From: WHSW01 sp963846165
GTDB lineage: Bacteria > Actinomycetota > Thermoleophilia > Solirubrobacterales > 70-9
NCBI GenBank assembly: GCA_963846165.1
Contig: CAWJUU010000008.1
Span: 248,001 to 312,000, forward strand
DNA length: 64,000 nucleotides
Reading direction: 5' to 3'
The notes under the pieces were generated by a model. That model had not been told where the DNA came from, ran no database searches, and saw nothing but the letters and a program-made list of their open reading frames with translations. Position 1 is the stretch's first letter, and each line of letters begins with the position of its first letter. Shown here one piece after another: positions 40,601-51,947 of the stretch. The translations under genes were made by a program, and so were the position numbers.

Positions 40601-42454
40601 ATGCCGGACTCGAGCCGAGCGTTGCGCTCGAGCAGGATCGTCGCCGTACTCGTCGTGATCGCGGGCGTGCTCGGCTCAGCCCCGGCGGCCTCAGCCGACC
40701 GCCCGTTTGCGCAGCGCTTCGCTCGCAACGTTCCCGGCGGCGACATCACGATCGCCGCCAACACGCTGATGACCTGTCCCGCTGCGGCCGCCAACTGTCT
40801 CGCCGCGCGGGCGGGAGCGGCGAGCGGCGCCGCGCTCTCGAACAACGCCTACGCGATGTCGTACGTCGACGTCGACGCCGACCCGGCCACCTTCTCGTCG
40901 TCGCGTGCGCAGCTGAATCTGCCGCCGGGCGCCGAGGTGATCTTCGCCGGGCTCTACTTCGGCGGGCGAACCAGCGCCGGTGGCGGGGGCGTCGCGGCTG
41001 CGAATGCCTCGGCGCGGGCACAGGTCAAGTTGGCCGTTCCCGGCGCCTCCTCGTATCAGTCGCTCGCCGGCGCCGCCGACGACAGCGTCGCGGTCACGAC
41101 CGCATACCAGGGCTTCGTCGACGTCACCGCGCAGGTCGCGGCCGCCGGACCCGGCCTCTACACCGTCGCCGACGCGCAGGCCGGGACCGGCCTCGACCGC
41201 TACTCGGGCTGGGCGCTCGTCGTCGCATATCGCGACGACGCACAGCCGCCGAGGAACCTGACCGTGTTCGACGGTCTGCAATCCGTCGCGCAGGGCGACC
41301 CGTCGCTGACAGTCCCGGTCAGCGGTTTCGAGACTCCTCAAACCGGCCCGGTGAGGACGAGGGCGGGCTTCGTCGTCTACGAGGGCGATCGCGGTGGCAG
41401 CGGCGACCGTGCTTTGCTCAACGGGCGCGTCCTCGCCGATGCCGCGAACCCGGCGAACAACTTCTTCAACAGCACGATCTCGATCGACGGGGTCGCCGTC
41501 ACCAGCAAGGATCCCGACTACGTCAACCAACTCGGCTTCGACGCGATCCTGACCAACGCGGACGGGTATCTCGCCAACGGCGACACCGCTGCGACGATCG
41601 AGCTCTCGACCACGCTCGACCAGTACCTCCCCGGCGTCGTCACGTTCGCCACCGAGCTCGACCCGGCATTTTTCGCCGACCTCGTGGTCGAGAACCCGCC
41701 GCCCGACGGCGGCGCACCGGCGAAGCTCGGTGAGGAGCTCCACTACGCGATCGGCTTGACAAACAACGGCGCCGAGCCGATCAGCGAGGTCGAGTTGGTT
41801 GACACCAACGATGCGCCGGTGAGCATCGTCGATGTGCGCCCCGGCGACGCGGAGTGCGACCGGCGCGGCTCACGCTCGGTCGAGTGCGAGATCGGGGGCT
41901 TGGCGCCGGGCGAGGCCGAGACCGTCAAGGTGATCCTGCGACCGCTCGAGACCGGCAAGCTCATGAACACCGCAATGGTCACCGTCGGCGGCACCGAGGT
42001 CTCGGGCGCCGTCTCGACGACGCGGGTGCGCCGCGGCCGCGCCCATGTCGAGCTGACCAAGTCTGTGCGCCGCACCCGGCTCACTGTGGGCGACGCGGCC
42101 CGATTCGAGATCGTCGCTCGCACCCGCGGCAAGCTCGCCGCCGTCGACCTCAGGGTTTGCGACCGGCTGCCCGAGGGCCTCTCGGTGTTGCGGGCGCGGG
42201 GAGCGACCGTCAGCGGCGACCGCGCCTGCTGGAGGCTGAAGCAGCTGGCCCCGGGCAAGCGCCGCAGCTATGCGCTCACCGCTCGCGCCGAGCCGGTGCC
42301 CGACGATGACGCCGTCACCAACGTCGCCACCGCCGAGGCGTCCAACCTGCCAAAGCGAAAGGCGCGCGCCGGGCTGATGGTCTCGCCTGAAACCGCCCCG
42401 CAGGAGACCACCACGCAGTGCCGGACGCGCGCGCCCGGGGCGAGGCGTTGCTGA
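40601..42454 (+). CDS. secreted DUF11-type repeat protein
   Basis: 617 residues. Signal peptide IVAVLVVIAGVLGSAPAASA. An N-terminal ~340-residue domain (VPGGDITIAANTLMTCPAAA, EVIFAGLYFGGRTSAGGGG, YSGWALVVAYRDD) of the kind seen in secreted actinobacterial DUF3344/internalin-like proteins. Then two DUF11-like Ig domains: LHYAIGLTNNGAEPISEVEL and FEIVARTRGKLAAVDLRVCD with LPEGLSVLRARGA. Probably surface-exposed, adhesion or structural. No anchor at the C terminus. ATG 40601 chosen because the signal peptide follows directly. Confidence 0.8.
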   Translation: MPDSSRALRSSRIVAVLVVIAGVLGSAPAASADRPFAQRFARNVPGGDITIAANTLMTCPAAAANCLAARAGAASGAALSNNAYAMSYVDVDADPATFSSSRAQLNLPPGAEVIFAGLYFGGRTSAGGGGVAAANASARAQVKLAVPGASSYQSLAGAADDSVAVTTAYQGFVDVTAQVAAAGPGLYTVADAQAGTGLDRYSGWALVVAYRDDAQPPRNLTVFDGLQSVAQGDPSLTVPVSGFETPQTGPVRTRAGFVVYEGDRGGSGDRALLNGRVLADAANPANNFFNSTISIDGVAVTSKDPDYVNQLGFDAILTNADGYLANGDTAATIELSTTLDQYLPGVVTFATELDPAFFADLVVENPPPDGGAPAKLGEELHYAIGLTNNGAEPISEVELVDTNDAPVSIVDVRPGDAECDRRGSRSVECEIGGLAPGEAETVKVILRPLETGKLMNTAMVTVGGTEVSGAVSTTRVRRGRAHVELTKSVRRTRLTVGDAARFEIVARTRGKLAAVDLRVCDRLPEGLSVLRARGATVSGDRACWRLKQLAPGKRRSYALTARAEPVPDDDAVTNVATAEASNLPKRKARAGLMVSPETAPQETTTQCRTRAPGARRC

Positions 42455-42457
42455 GTT

Positions 42458-42476
42458 AGCGCTGAAACCCAGCGCT
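42458..42476. terminator. hairpin terminator
   Basis: AGCGCTG-AAACC-CAGCGCT, a perfect 7-bp stem 4 bp past the DUF11-protein stop; no T-tract. Confidence 0.55.
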
Positions 42477-42593
42477 CACGGGAAGGGACGGCGCCCGCGG
42501 TCGCGTAACAACAACGCGACCAACCGGGCGCGGCGGTGTCGTAACCTGACCACCGGCGGCCCGGACGTACAGACGCCGAAGGGAGACAGCGCT

Positions 42594-43883
<1,290 letters not shown>

Positions 43884-43960
43884 GCCGTCGCAGCGCAACC
43901 TGCGCCGTGCGGACCGGACGTGCGTTCGAGCGCTGATGACAAGGGCGTAGAGTTCCTCAG

Positions 43961-45208
43961 GTGAGCAGGGGACTCGTGCCGGTTCTCGCGGCCGCACTCG
44001 GCCTGATCGCGGCGCCCGCAGCCGGGGCGGCGATCAGGTTCGCCGAGCCGAACGGAAACGGTCCCGAGCCCTGCGTGCAGGCCGATCCCTGCGACATCCA
44101 GGTCGCCGTCGAGGCGGCTCCCGTGGTCGACAACGACGAGATCGTGCTCCTGCCGGGCGACTACACGCTCACGAACACACTGGTGATCGACGACACGATC
44201 AAGGTCCACGGAGAGCAGGGCCAGCCGCGTCCGCGGCTGCTCTCGACCTCGGTCCCGGTCGTCCAGTCGGGCCCGGACGGCGACGAGTCGCTGGTCAGCG
44301 ATCTCGAGATCGAGAAAGCCAACAGCGGCGTCGCACTGCAGATCTTCCAGTCCCCGATGACGGTCGAGCGCGTCGTGGTCCGCTCGGGAGGCTTCGCCGC
44401 CTGTTCCCCCGCGAGCGCCGGGGCGGTGCTTCGCGACAGCGTCTGCTGGCAGATGGGCAGTGGCGCGGCGGTCGAGTTCAACCTCAACGGAACCGGCCCC
44501 GTAGTAACCGCGAGGATCCGCAACGTGACCGCGATCGCCAGCGGGCCGACGGGATTCGGGATCCGCCTCTCGGCCGGCGGCGGCGCCGATATCGCGCTCG
44601 ACGCCAAGAACGTGATCGCCAACGGGCCGAGCGCCGATGTCCAGGCGGAGGAGAACGGCGACCCGAGCACGAGCGCGGCGCTCACGCTCGCGAGCTCGAA
44701 CTACGCCACCGCGACCACCGTCGGGCCCGACGCGTCGGTGACTCCGGCCGGCAGCGCCACCAACCAGACCGCCGCGCCTATCTTCGCCAGCGCCGCGACC
44801 GGCGACTTCCACGAGCTCCGCGGCTCGCCGACGATCGACGGCGGCGCGGCCGACGACGCCGCCGGCTCCACCGACCTCGACTCCGCCGCTCGCACGCAGG
44901 GCGCCGCGATCGACATCGGCGCCTTCGAGTTCGACGGCATCGCGCCCGAGACGACGATCGGCAAGCACCCGAAGAAGAGGTCGAGCAAGCGCAGGGCGCG
45001 GTTCGAGTTCAGCGCGGACGACCCGGCTGCGAGCTTCGAGTGCAAGCTCGACAAGGGCGACTTCGCACCCTGCAGCTCGCCGTTCAGGAGCAAGGTGAGG
45101 CGCAAGCGGCATCGGTTCGCGGTTCGGGCCACCGACCCGACCGGCAACGCCGACGCCACCCCGGCGACCTTCAAGTGGAAGGTGAAGCGCAAGCGGCGGC
45201 ACGGGTAG
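43961..45208 (+). CDS. secreted parallel-beta-helix protein with C-terminal Ig-like domain
   Basis: 415 residues. Signal peptide RGLVPVLAAALGLIAAPAAG. The N-terminal segment CVQADPCDIQVAVEAAP and DEIVLLPGDYTLTN starts a choice-of-anchor/right-handed beta-helix domain (to ~320, ending TQGAAIDIGAFEFDG, a common end of such domains). The C-terminal domain PETTIGKHPKKRSS-RARFEFSADDPA, SFECKLDKGDFAPC, RATDPTGNADATP is homologous to that of the secreted protein at 6256. GTG start 7 nt after TAGAGT (43948-43953). Extracellular; function unknown. Confidence 0.82.
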   Translation: MSRGLVPVLAAALGLIAAPAAGAAIRFAEPNGNGPEPCVQADPCDIQVAVEAAPVVDNDEIVLLPGDYTLTNTLVIDDTIKVHGEQGQPRPRLLSTSVPVVQSGPDGDESLVSDLEIEKANSGVALQIFQSPMTVERVVVRSGGFAACSPASAGAVLRDSVCWQMGSGAAVEFNLNGTGPVVTARIRNVTAIASGPTGFGIRLSAGGGADIALDAKNVIANGPSADVQAEENGDPSTSAALTLASSNYATATTVGPDASVTPAGSATNQTAAPIFASAATGDFHELRGSPTIDGGAADDAAGSTDLDSAARTQGAAIDIGAFEFDGIAPETTIGKHPKKRSSKRRARFEFSADDPAASFECKLDKGDFAPCSSPFRSKVRRKRHRFAVRATDPTGNADATPATFKWKVKRKRRHG

Positions 45209-45239
45209 CCGCGTAACGGCAACTAACATCGCCGCTTCG

Positions 45240-47806
45240 ATGGACGAGGCGCGACAGGGGACGCTCGAGGCGACGACTCGCTGGGACCCGGCGGAGGTCG
45301 AGGCGCGGGTGTTCGAGGCCTGGATGGCGAGCGGCGCCTTCGACCCACCCGCCGAGGGCACGGCGGAGGAGAACTTCTCGATCGCGATCCCGCCGCCGAA
45401 CGTGACCGGCGCCCTGCACATGGGCCATGCGCTCAACGGCACGGTCCAGGACGCGCTCACGCGGATGCGCCGCATGCAGGGCCGCAACGCGCTCTGGGTG
45501 CTCGGCACCGACCACGCCGGAATCGGGACCCAGATGGTGGTCGAGAAGGAGCTCAACGCCGAGGGCAGCTCGCGCCACGACCTCGGCCGCGATGCGTTCG
45601 TCGAACGGGTCTGGGAATGGCGCCGCAAGTACGGCTCGCAGATCGTCGAGCAGTACAAGCGGCTCGGCGCCTCCTGCGACTACGAACGCGAGCGATTCAC
45701 GCTCGACGAGGGGTACGTGCGCGCCGTCTACCGGGTCTTCGTCGCGCTCTATGAGAAGGGCTACATCTACCGCGACAACTACATGGTCAGCTTCGACCCC
45801 GGCACCCACTCCGCGATCTCCGACCTCGAGGTGGTCAACGAGGAGGTCACCGACACGCTCTATGCGATCGACTACCCGGTCGAGGGCTCCGACGAGCTGC
45901 TGACCGTGGCCACCGTGCGCCCGGAGACGATGCTCGCCGACACCGCGGTCGCCGTCCACCCCGACGACGACCGCCACCGCTCGCTGATCGGTGCCCACTG
46001 CGTCCTGCCGCTCGTCGGTCGGCGGCTGCCGATCATCGCCGACGAGCACCTCGATCCCGAGTTCGGAACCGGAGCGCTGAAGATCACCCCCGGTCACGAC
46101 CCCAACGACTTCGAGATCGGCCGCGCCCATGGGCTCGAGGAGGTCACCGTGATCGGCGAGGACGGCCGGATGACCGCCGCGGCTGGGGAGCGCTTCGAGG
46201 GCATGTCCGCCGCCGAGGCGCGCGAAGCGGTGGTCGCGGCACTGCGGGATGAGGGACGGCTGGGCGGCGAGCAGCCGTACACCCACTCGGTCCCGTTCTC
46301 GCAGCGCTCCGGCGAGCGGATCGAGCCGCTGATCTCGCTGCAGTGGTTCTGCCGCATGGACGAGCTTGCGGCGCCGGCAATCGAGGTCGTCGAGCGCGAC
46401 GAGGTCCGGATCGTCCCCGACAACTACAAGCGCGTCTACCTCGAGTGGATGCGAAACATCCGGCCCTGGTGTGTCTCGCGCCAGCTCTGGTGGGGCCACC
46501 GGCTGCCGGTCTGGTACGGCCCCGAGGGGGAGGAGGTCGTCGCCGAGTCCGAGCAGCTGGCCAGCGAGGCCGCCGCCGAGCGCGGGATCGATCTCGGCGC
46601 GCTGAGCCAGGAGAGCGACGTCCTCGACACCTGGTTCAGCTCGGCGCTGTGGCCGTTCGCGACCCTCGGCTGGCCCGACGACGACCCGTATCTGCGCGCC
46701 TACTACCCGACCAGCTTCCTGACCACGGCGCGGGACATCATCTTCCTCTGGGTCGCCCGGATGGTGATGATGGGGATCGAGTTCGCCGGCGACGTCCCCT
46801 TCCGCGACGTCTACGTCCACCCGGTGATTCAGGCCCCCGACGGCCGCCGGATGTCGAAGTCGCTTGGCACTGGGATCGACCCGCTCGACGAGATCGAGGT
46901 CCACGGGGCCGACGCGCTGCGCTTCGGCCTGCTGGCTATGTCGTCGACCCAGGATGTGCGCTATTCGGTCGACCGCGTCCAGCAGGGACGCGATCTCGCG
47001 AACAAGATGTGGAACGCCTCGAGGCTGATCTTGCTCAACGCCGACGCCGAGCCCGAGCCGAGGACCGACGCGATCGAGGATCGTTGGATTCTCACCCGCC
47101 TCCAGGTCACCGCCGCGGGCTTCACCGAGAGCATCGAGTCCTATGACTTCTCCCACGCGGCACTCGACTTCTATGCGTTCTTCTGGTCGGAGTTCTGCGA
47201 TTGGTACTTGGAGATCGTCAAGCCGCGCCTATATGACGGCGACGAGGGTGCGGCCGCGAACCTGCTCTTCGTCCTCGAGACGGTTCTGGGGCTCGGCGCA
47301 CCCGATGATGCCGTTCGTGACCGAGGAGATCTGGAGCTACCTGCCCGAGCGCGACGACCTCCTGCTGGTCTCGCGGTTCCCCGAGAGCGACCCGTCCCTG
47401 GTCGATAGCGAGGCGGCGCTCGCGGTCGAGATCGCGATCGGGTACGTGCGGCAGGTTCGGCGCTGGCGCGATCTCGTCGGGGTGCCGGCGGGTGCGGTTC
47501 TCGAGGCCCGTACCAACGGGGAGCTCGAGTTCGTGCCCCGGCTGGCGAGGTTGAAGCCGACGGCCGCCAAGGGCGAGGTCCTGGCGACGATCGGGCCGAT
47601 CGAGATGCTCGCATCCGAGCGGGATCGACGCGGCACAGGCCCGCGAGCGGATCGACGCGGAGCGCGAGCGGCTGCGCGGTGAGGTCGATCGCGCCGAGCG
47701 CAAGCTCGGCAACGAGGGCTTCGTCGCCAAGGCGCCGCCGGAGGTGGTGGCCTCGGAGCGCGAGAAGCTCGAGCGCTACCGCGTTGAGCTCGAAGAGCTG
47801 GGCTAG
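45240..47806 (+). CDS. valS: valyl-tRNA synthetase (two frameshifts in this sequence)
   Basis: Charges tRNA-Val. Joined length ~855 residues, normal. Class I signature HMGHA near residue 60 (GALHMGHALNG), editing domain ~200-340, KMSKS loop as RMSKSLGTG near 540, anticodon-binding domain to ~700 and a C-terminal coiled coil GEVDRAERKLGNEGFVAKAP ending EELG. The frame breaks at ~47295 (extra G in CTCGGCG; the next frame gives AHPMMPFVTEEIWSYLP) and at ~47620 (SEGIDAAQARERID in the third frame). The gene is essential and otherwise intact, so assembly errors are the simplest explanation. TAACAT lies 10 nt before the ATG. Confidence 0.95.
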
Positions 47807-47814
47807 AACGCCTG

Positions 47815-49064
47815 ATGAGCTGGTCGGCCGAAGAGGCGGAGGCCTATCTCGCCTCGCTCGAGCCGCTCGGCATGCGGTTCGGGCTCGAGCGGATTCGCAA
47901 GCTGGTCTCGGTGCTGGGGATGCCGCAGCATCGCTTCGTGTCCGTGCACGTGGTCGGCACCAACGGCAAGTCGTCGGTCGCCGAGATGACGGCGGCGCTG
48001 CTCGAGGCGCACGGGACCAGCGCCGGGACCTACCTCTCGCCCCACGACCAGCGCTGGTCGGAACGAATCCAGCTCCGCGGAGCCGAGATCGAGCCGGCAG
48101 CCTTCGGTGCCGCGGTCGAGCGTGTCGCGCAGGCGGTCGAGTCCGTCAATCGAACGCTCGGCGAGGGCGAGTCGGTGACCCAGTTCGAGGCCGACACCGC
48201 GGCGGCGTTCGTGGCCCTGGCGGCGGCGGGGATCGAGGCGGCCGTGATCGAGGCCGGGCTCGGCGGGCGCCTCGACGCGACCAACGTGCTGCCGTCGAAG
48301 GTGACGGCGCTGACCTCGATCGGGCTCGAGCACACCGAGTGGCTCGGCGAGACGGAGCTCGAGATCGCCGCCGAGAAGCTGGCCGTGCTGCGCGATCACA
48401 CGACGCTCGTGCTCGGGCCGGTCTCCGGCGAGGTCGAGGATCTCGCGCGGGCGACGGCAAGCGAACGGCACGCGCGGCTGGTCACGGTTCGCGACCTGGC
48501 GCCCGCGGTGGAGCTGGCGAGCCCGGCCCCGTACCTGCGCCGCAACTTCGCCGTTGCCCTGGCGGCCGCCGAGGCAGTGCTGGGCTCGCTCGACGCCGAG
48601 CGGGCGAAGGAGGTCGCCGCGCGGGTTCGATCTCGGTGGCCGGATGGAGGTCGTCGAGGGCGAGCCGCCGCTGATCCTCGATGCGGCACACAACCCTGCG
48701 GGGGCCGCGGCGCTGGCCGAGGCGCTGCCGGCGGTGGCGGGCGCGCGGCCGGTGATCGCGTGCGTCGCCGTGCTGGCTGACAAGGATGCGGCGGGGGTTG
48801 GTCGAGGCGCTTGCGCCGGTGCTCGACGGGCTGGTGGCTACGGAGGTTCCGGCGGAGCGGTTGGCGACGGCCGGAAGGCCGGGGGCGCGGGCGCTGGCGG
48901 CGAGCGACCTGGCCGCGGTCGCGCGCGAGGCCGGGTTGGGCTGGGTGGGGGAGGAGTCCGATCCCGTTGCCGCGATCGCCCTGGCGCGAGCGCGGGCTAC
49001 GGAGCTCGGGGGTGCCGCGGTCGTCTGCGGCTCCCACTACCTGCTCCGGTACGCGAACCCGTAG
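47815..49064 (+). CDS. folC: folylpolyglutamate/dihydrofolate synthase (two frameshifts)
   Basis: ATP-dependent ligase adding glutamate to (dihydro)folate. P-loop VVGTNGKSSVAEMTAALLEA near residue 45, the SPH motif in TYLSPHD, TQFEADTAAAFVALAAAGIE, GLGGRLDATNVL and the late motif LILDAAHNPAGA. The frame breaks near 48630 and at ~48795, where GGCGGGGGTTGG carries one G too many (DAAGLVEALAPVLDGLVATE follows in frame). Expected full length is ~415 residues. Starts 8 nt after the valS stop. Confidence 0.92.
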
Positions 49065-49812
49065 CGATTGGCGCTTTGGTTTCCCTGAGGGCAACGAAAG
49101 CGCCAAGGCCGCCCCTACCAGTCCCACCCGGCCCGAGCCTTCGCAGGCGGTGGCGGAAGACCTTGACGTCGCGCTTGAGCCAGTCGGTGTGGTCGTTGCG
49201 CCATCCCTGCAGGTCCTTGAAGTAGGGGCTGTCATTGGCCATCGAGTGTCCGATCACGTCACCGGTTGGGATCTCGTAGCGGCCCTGAAGCCAGCGCACG
49301 AGGCGCAGGGCGGAGCGGACCTGCGGCCTTCGGGCGAGGATCTCGCGGTCGGCCCAGTGCGATCCGGAGCCGGCCTCCTGGACCATCTCGATCCCGAGCG
49401 AGCGGTGGTTGAGGCCGATCGCGTGGCGGCAGCGGATCCGCGGTGGCACCAGCTCGGCGATCGCACCGGACTTCTTGACCGTGTAGTGGGCGCAGACGCC
49501 GGGCGGCTCGCCGAGGCTGGGCGCGTTGGAGTCGAACGCGTTCCAGGCGGAGGCGTAGCTGGGTTCGGCGGTGTAGTGGAGGACGATCGCGTCGGGGTCG
49601 CGCAGGCGCCATTCGGCTTCGCCGTAGTGGCGCCGCGAGTAGCCGGCCATCTGATCGCGCCGCTGGTCGCCGTAGGAGATCGGGTCGTCAACAAGCGCCG
49701 GTTTCGGGGCCGCGGCGGTCGACGCGGCGACGGCAAGCGCGATGGTCGCCGTCACCCATACGCACGGACGCCGCCGCAAGAACGGTCCTTTCCGTCTACC
49801 TTCTGTGTCCAA
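48997..49812 (-). CDS. N-acetylmuramoyl-L-alanine amidase (Amidase_2/PGRP fold)
   Basis: 271 residues. Export signal VTATIALAVAASTAAAP. Zinc amidase domain: IVLHYTAEPSYASAW (first His ligand), HAIGLNHRSLGIEMVQE (substrate strand, Glu), and DVIGHSMANDS (His). The third ligand and C-terminal Lys are less clear. Cleaves or binds peptidoglycan stem peptides. The last ~50 residues read through the hairpin at 49068-49106 and overlap folC by 68 nt; the real end is probably near KVFRHRLRRLG (~49130), so an indel near there is possible. ATG 49812 follows weak purine-rich sequence. Confidence 0.85.
   Translation of the reverse strand: MDTEGRRKGPFLRRRPCVWVTATIALAVAASTAAAPKPALVDDPISYGDQRRDQMAGYSRRHYGEAEWRLRDPDAIVLHYTAEPSYASAWNAFDSNAPSLGEPPGVCAHYTVKKSGAIAELVPPRIRCRHAIGLNHRSLGIEMVQEAGSGSHWADREILARRPQVRSALRLVRWLQGRYEIPTGDVIGHSMANDSPYFKDLQGWRNDHTDWLKRDVKVFRHRLRRLGPGGTGRGGLGAFVALRETKAPIATGSRTGAGSGSRRRPRHPRAP
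49068..49106. terminator. inverted repeat after folC
   Basis: TTGGCGCTTT and AAAGCGCCAA, a perfect 10-bp stem around a 19-nt loop that itself holds CCCT/AGGG. Located 4 bp past the folC stop and at the end of the convergent amidase gene, so it may terminate both. Confidence 0.6.
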
Positions 49813-49845
49813 TTGGATAGGGGCGCGCGTTCAGAGCTTCTCCAC

Positions 49846-49932
49846 ATGATGGGGCTGGTAGCGGCGATTGTCGCGATCGTGATCCTCGTTTTCTTCGGCT
49901 TGGGATACCTGTTCGGGCGCCTATTTCTCTGA
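49846..49932 (+). CDS. possible 28-residue single-pass membrane peptide
   Basis: MMGLVAAIVAIVILVFFGLG then YLFGRLFL: one hydrophobic helix and a short tail. No ribosome-binding site or -10 box is clear, so the call rests on the very hydrophobic composition and its position in an otherwise empty gap before the zinc-ribbon protein. Could be spurious. Confidence 0.3.
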   Translation: MMGLVAAIVAIVILVFFGLGYLFGRLFL

Positions 49933-49960
49933 TTTGCCCGACTAGACTGCCCAATTTCCA

Positions 49961-50689
49961 ATGACCGTCGCGCTCTTCGGCATCACAAACGACGCCCTAA
50001 ACCTGGTCGTCAACCTGCTCATCCTGTTCCTGGTCGTGCTCTGGATCGCACTGATCGCCTGGACCTACTTCGACGCCCGGCGCCGGATCGAGGACCCCGT
50101 GCTGGTCGGCTCCGCAACCGCGGCGTCGCTGTTCCCCTTCGTCGGCACGATCATCTACTCGATTCTGCGGCCGCCGGAGTTCCTCGCCGACAAGCGCGAG
50201 CGCGAGCTCGAGGTCCGAGCATCGGCGCTGCGGGTGCGCCAGCTCGAGGAGCAATCGTGCCCGAACTGCGAGCACCCCGTCGAGCGCACCTACCTGCGCT
50301 GCCCGAGCTGCCGCGCGCGGATCAAGGATCCGTGCGAGTCGTGCGGGAAGCCGATCGACCCGCGGTGGTCGATCTGCCCGTACTGCGAGACGCCGGTGCG
50401 CCGCGCGGCGCCGCCGGAGCGCCGGCCCGAGCAGAAGAAGCGCCGCGCCAAGCCGCCGCGCAAGGCGCCCGAGAGCGAGCAGCAGCCAACCGGTTCCGAG
50501 GCGTCCACGTCGCGGCCTCGTCCGTCGAGCTCGCGCCCCAAGAGCGGCTCTCGTGCTCCGACCGCCCGCGTCGAGGCGGATGGTGAGCCCGGGCGCAAGC
50601 CCAGCCCGTCCTCGCGCTCGGGCCGCTCAGGGTCGCGGACCGCGCAGCAGCGCGCCGCGAGCTCACGCCAGCCCGAGAGCGGCGAGTAG
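49961..50689 (+). CDS. membrane protein with double zinc ribbon
   Basis: 242 residues. Two N-terminal membrane helices (NLVVNLLILFLVVLWIALIA and ASLFPFVGTIIYSILRP), then two tandem zinc ribbons: CPNCEHP...CPSCRAR and CESCGKP...CPYCETP (eight cysteines), then a Ser/Arg/Pro-rich, basic, disordered tail of ~110 residues. Probably a membrane-anchored nucleic-acid- or protein-binding scaffold. Upstream of ndk, same strand. Confidence 0.82.
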   Translation: MTVALFGITNDALNLVVNLLILFLVVLWIALIAWTYFDARRRIEDPVLVGSATAASLFPFVGTIIYSILRPPEFLADKRERELEVRASALRVRQLEEQSCPNCEHPVERTYLRCPSCRARIKDPCESCGKPIDPRWSICPYCETPVRRAAPPERRPEQKKRRAKPPRKAPESEQQPTGSEASTSRPRPSSSRPKSGSRAPTARVEADGEPGRKPSPSSRSGRSGSRTAQQRAASSRQPESGE

Positions 50690-50751
50690 GTGCCGGTCTC
50701 ACCCGGTCTCGCACCTCGCCGGCGCGGCGCCGCGTGTAGGCTGCCGCGCCG

Positions 50752-51159
50752 ATGAGCGCTGACTCCCGCACCCTGATCCTGATCAAGCCCGACGCATTCG
50801 AGCGCGGGCTCACCGGCGAGGTGCTCGCTCGGTTCGAGCGCAAGGGACTGCGGATCACCGAGCTCAAGCTGCTCCAGGCGACCGACGAGATCGCCCACCG
50901 CCACTACGAGGAGCACACCGAGAAGCCGTTCTTCGGCGAGCTGGTGACGTTCATCACCCGGGGGCCGCTGGTTGCCGTGGTGCTCGAGGGCCACGAGGCG
51001 GTCGCAGCGGCGCGCCAGGTGATCGGCGCGACCAATCCGATCGAGGCGGCCCCCGGCTCGATCCGCGGCGACCACGGGCTCGAGGTCACCTTCAACCTCG
51101 TCCATGGCTCGGACTCCGACGAGTCTGCCGAGCGCGAGATCGGGATCTGGTTCGGCTGA
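50752..51159 (+). CDS. ndk: nucleoside diphosphate kinase
   Basis: Transfers the gamma-phosphate from ATP to NDPs. 135 residues, normal. LILIKPDAFERGLTGEVLAR at the N terminus and the catalytic H118 in NLVHGSDSDESA. TAGGCT (50737-50742) is 9 nt before the ATG, so the mRNA is probably leaderless. The 3' end overlaps the start of maf. Confidence 0.97.
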   Translation: MSADSRTLILIKPDAFERGLTGEVLARFERKGLRITELKLLQATDEIAHRHYEEHTEKPFFGELVTFITRGPLVAVVLEGHEAVAAARQVIGATNPIEAAPGSIRGDHGLEVTFNLVHGSDSDESAEREIGIWFG

Positions 51160-51745
51160 GGCCGTCACGGCTCCCCGTCTGACTCTCGCCTCCGCCTCGC
51201 CCCGCCGCCGGGAGATCCTCGAGCGGCTCGGGATCGACTTCGACGTCGTCGTGCCCGAGGTCGAGGAGGTCCGCGAGGGCGTTCCCGAGGTCGTCGTGAT
51301 CGAGAACGCGCGCCGCAAGGCGCATGCCGGGCGCGCGAAGGCCGGCGGTCAGGACCTGGCGCTTGGCGTCGACACCGACGTCGCGCTCGACGGCCGTCTG
51401 CTCGGCAAGCCCGAGGACGAGGCCGGGGCGCGCGACCGGCTCGGGCTGCTCTCGGGCCGCACCCACGAGGTGTTCAGCGGCGTCGTCGTCCTCGATACGG
51501 CGATCGGCAGCGACGTTCCCGTCGAGCGCTCGGGGATCGCATGCACCGAGGTCACCTTCAAGTCGCTCGACTCCGCGACGATCGACCTCTACGTCCGCTC
51601 GGGCGAGTGGCGCGACCGCGCCGGCGGCTATGCGGTCCAGGGGCTCGGCTCGATCCTGGTCGAGTCGATCAGCGGCGATTTCTCCAACATCGTCGGGCTG
51701 CCGCTGACCACCCTGCTCGAGCTGGTGCCCTGGTTGCGGGATTGA
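51104..51745 (+). CDS. maf: Maf-family nucleoside triphosphate pyrophosphatase
   Basis: Hydrolyses non-canonical or modified NTPs (dTTP/UTP or m7GTP). 213 residues from ATG 51104, overlapping ndk by 56 nt; the conserved part begins only at LTLASASPRRREIL (51177), and no other start codon lies between. Further motifs: ALGVDTDVALDGRLLGKPED, LSGRTHEVFSGVVV and GGYAVQGLGSILVESISGDF. The overlap with ndk implies translational coupling or a start-codon sequencing error. Confidence 0.92.
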   Translation: MARTPTSLPSARSGSGSAEAVTAPRLTLASASPRRREILERLGIDFDVVVPEVEEVREGVPEVVVIENARRKAHAGRAKAGGQDLALGVDTDVALDGRLLGKPEDEAGARDRLGLLSGRTHEVFSGVVVLDTAIGSDVPVERSGIACTEVTFKSLDSATIDLYVRSGEWRDRAGGYAVQGLGSILVESISGDFSNIVGLPLTTLLELVPWLRD

Positions 51746-51873
51746 GGCGTTCCGCTGGGGGTGGCGTCCCGACCCGCGGCGCGCCGCGCGTTCTCGCTGC
51801 ACGTTGCGGCGGAAGCCAAAAAGTCTAAGGCGAAGGTTTACCCTTAGGCTCTCTCAGGTGCCTCAATCACGGC

Positions 51874-51947
51874 TTGAGGCCTCCTCCGTAAGCGCTACAC
51901 TCGGCCCAAGACCTGAGCCTTCTCCGGCCGGCCAGGTCTCGTTTTTC
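51874..51947 (+). promoter_or_regulatory. mreB promoter and terminator-like leader
   Basis: -35 TTGAGG (51874-51879), 16-nt spacer, -10 TACACT (51896-51901). The predicted transcript starts near 51907 and folds at once: AGACCTG (51909-51915) pairs with CAGGTCT (51933-51939), with a CCGGCCGG-type inner segment, followed by GTTTTTC (51941-51947) and the ATG at 51948. This looks like an intrinsic terminator lying directly against the start codon, with no Shine-Dalgarno. Confidence 0.6.

Noticed and set aside
45171..47156. 661-codon minus-strand frame opposite valS
   Set aside because: Antisense shadow of the valyl-tRNA synthetase; biased composition, no motifs, and the plus strand has full class I synthetase signatures.
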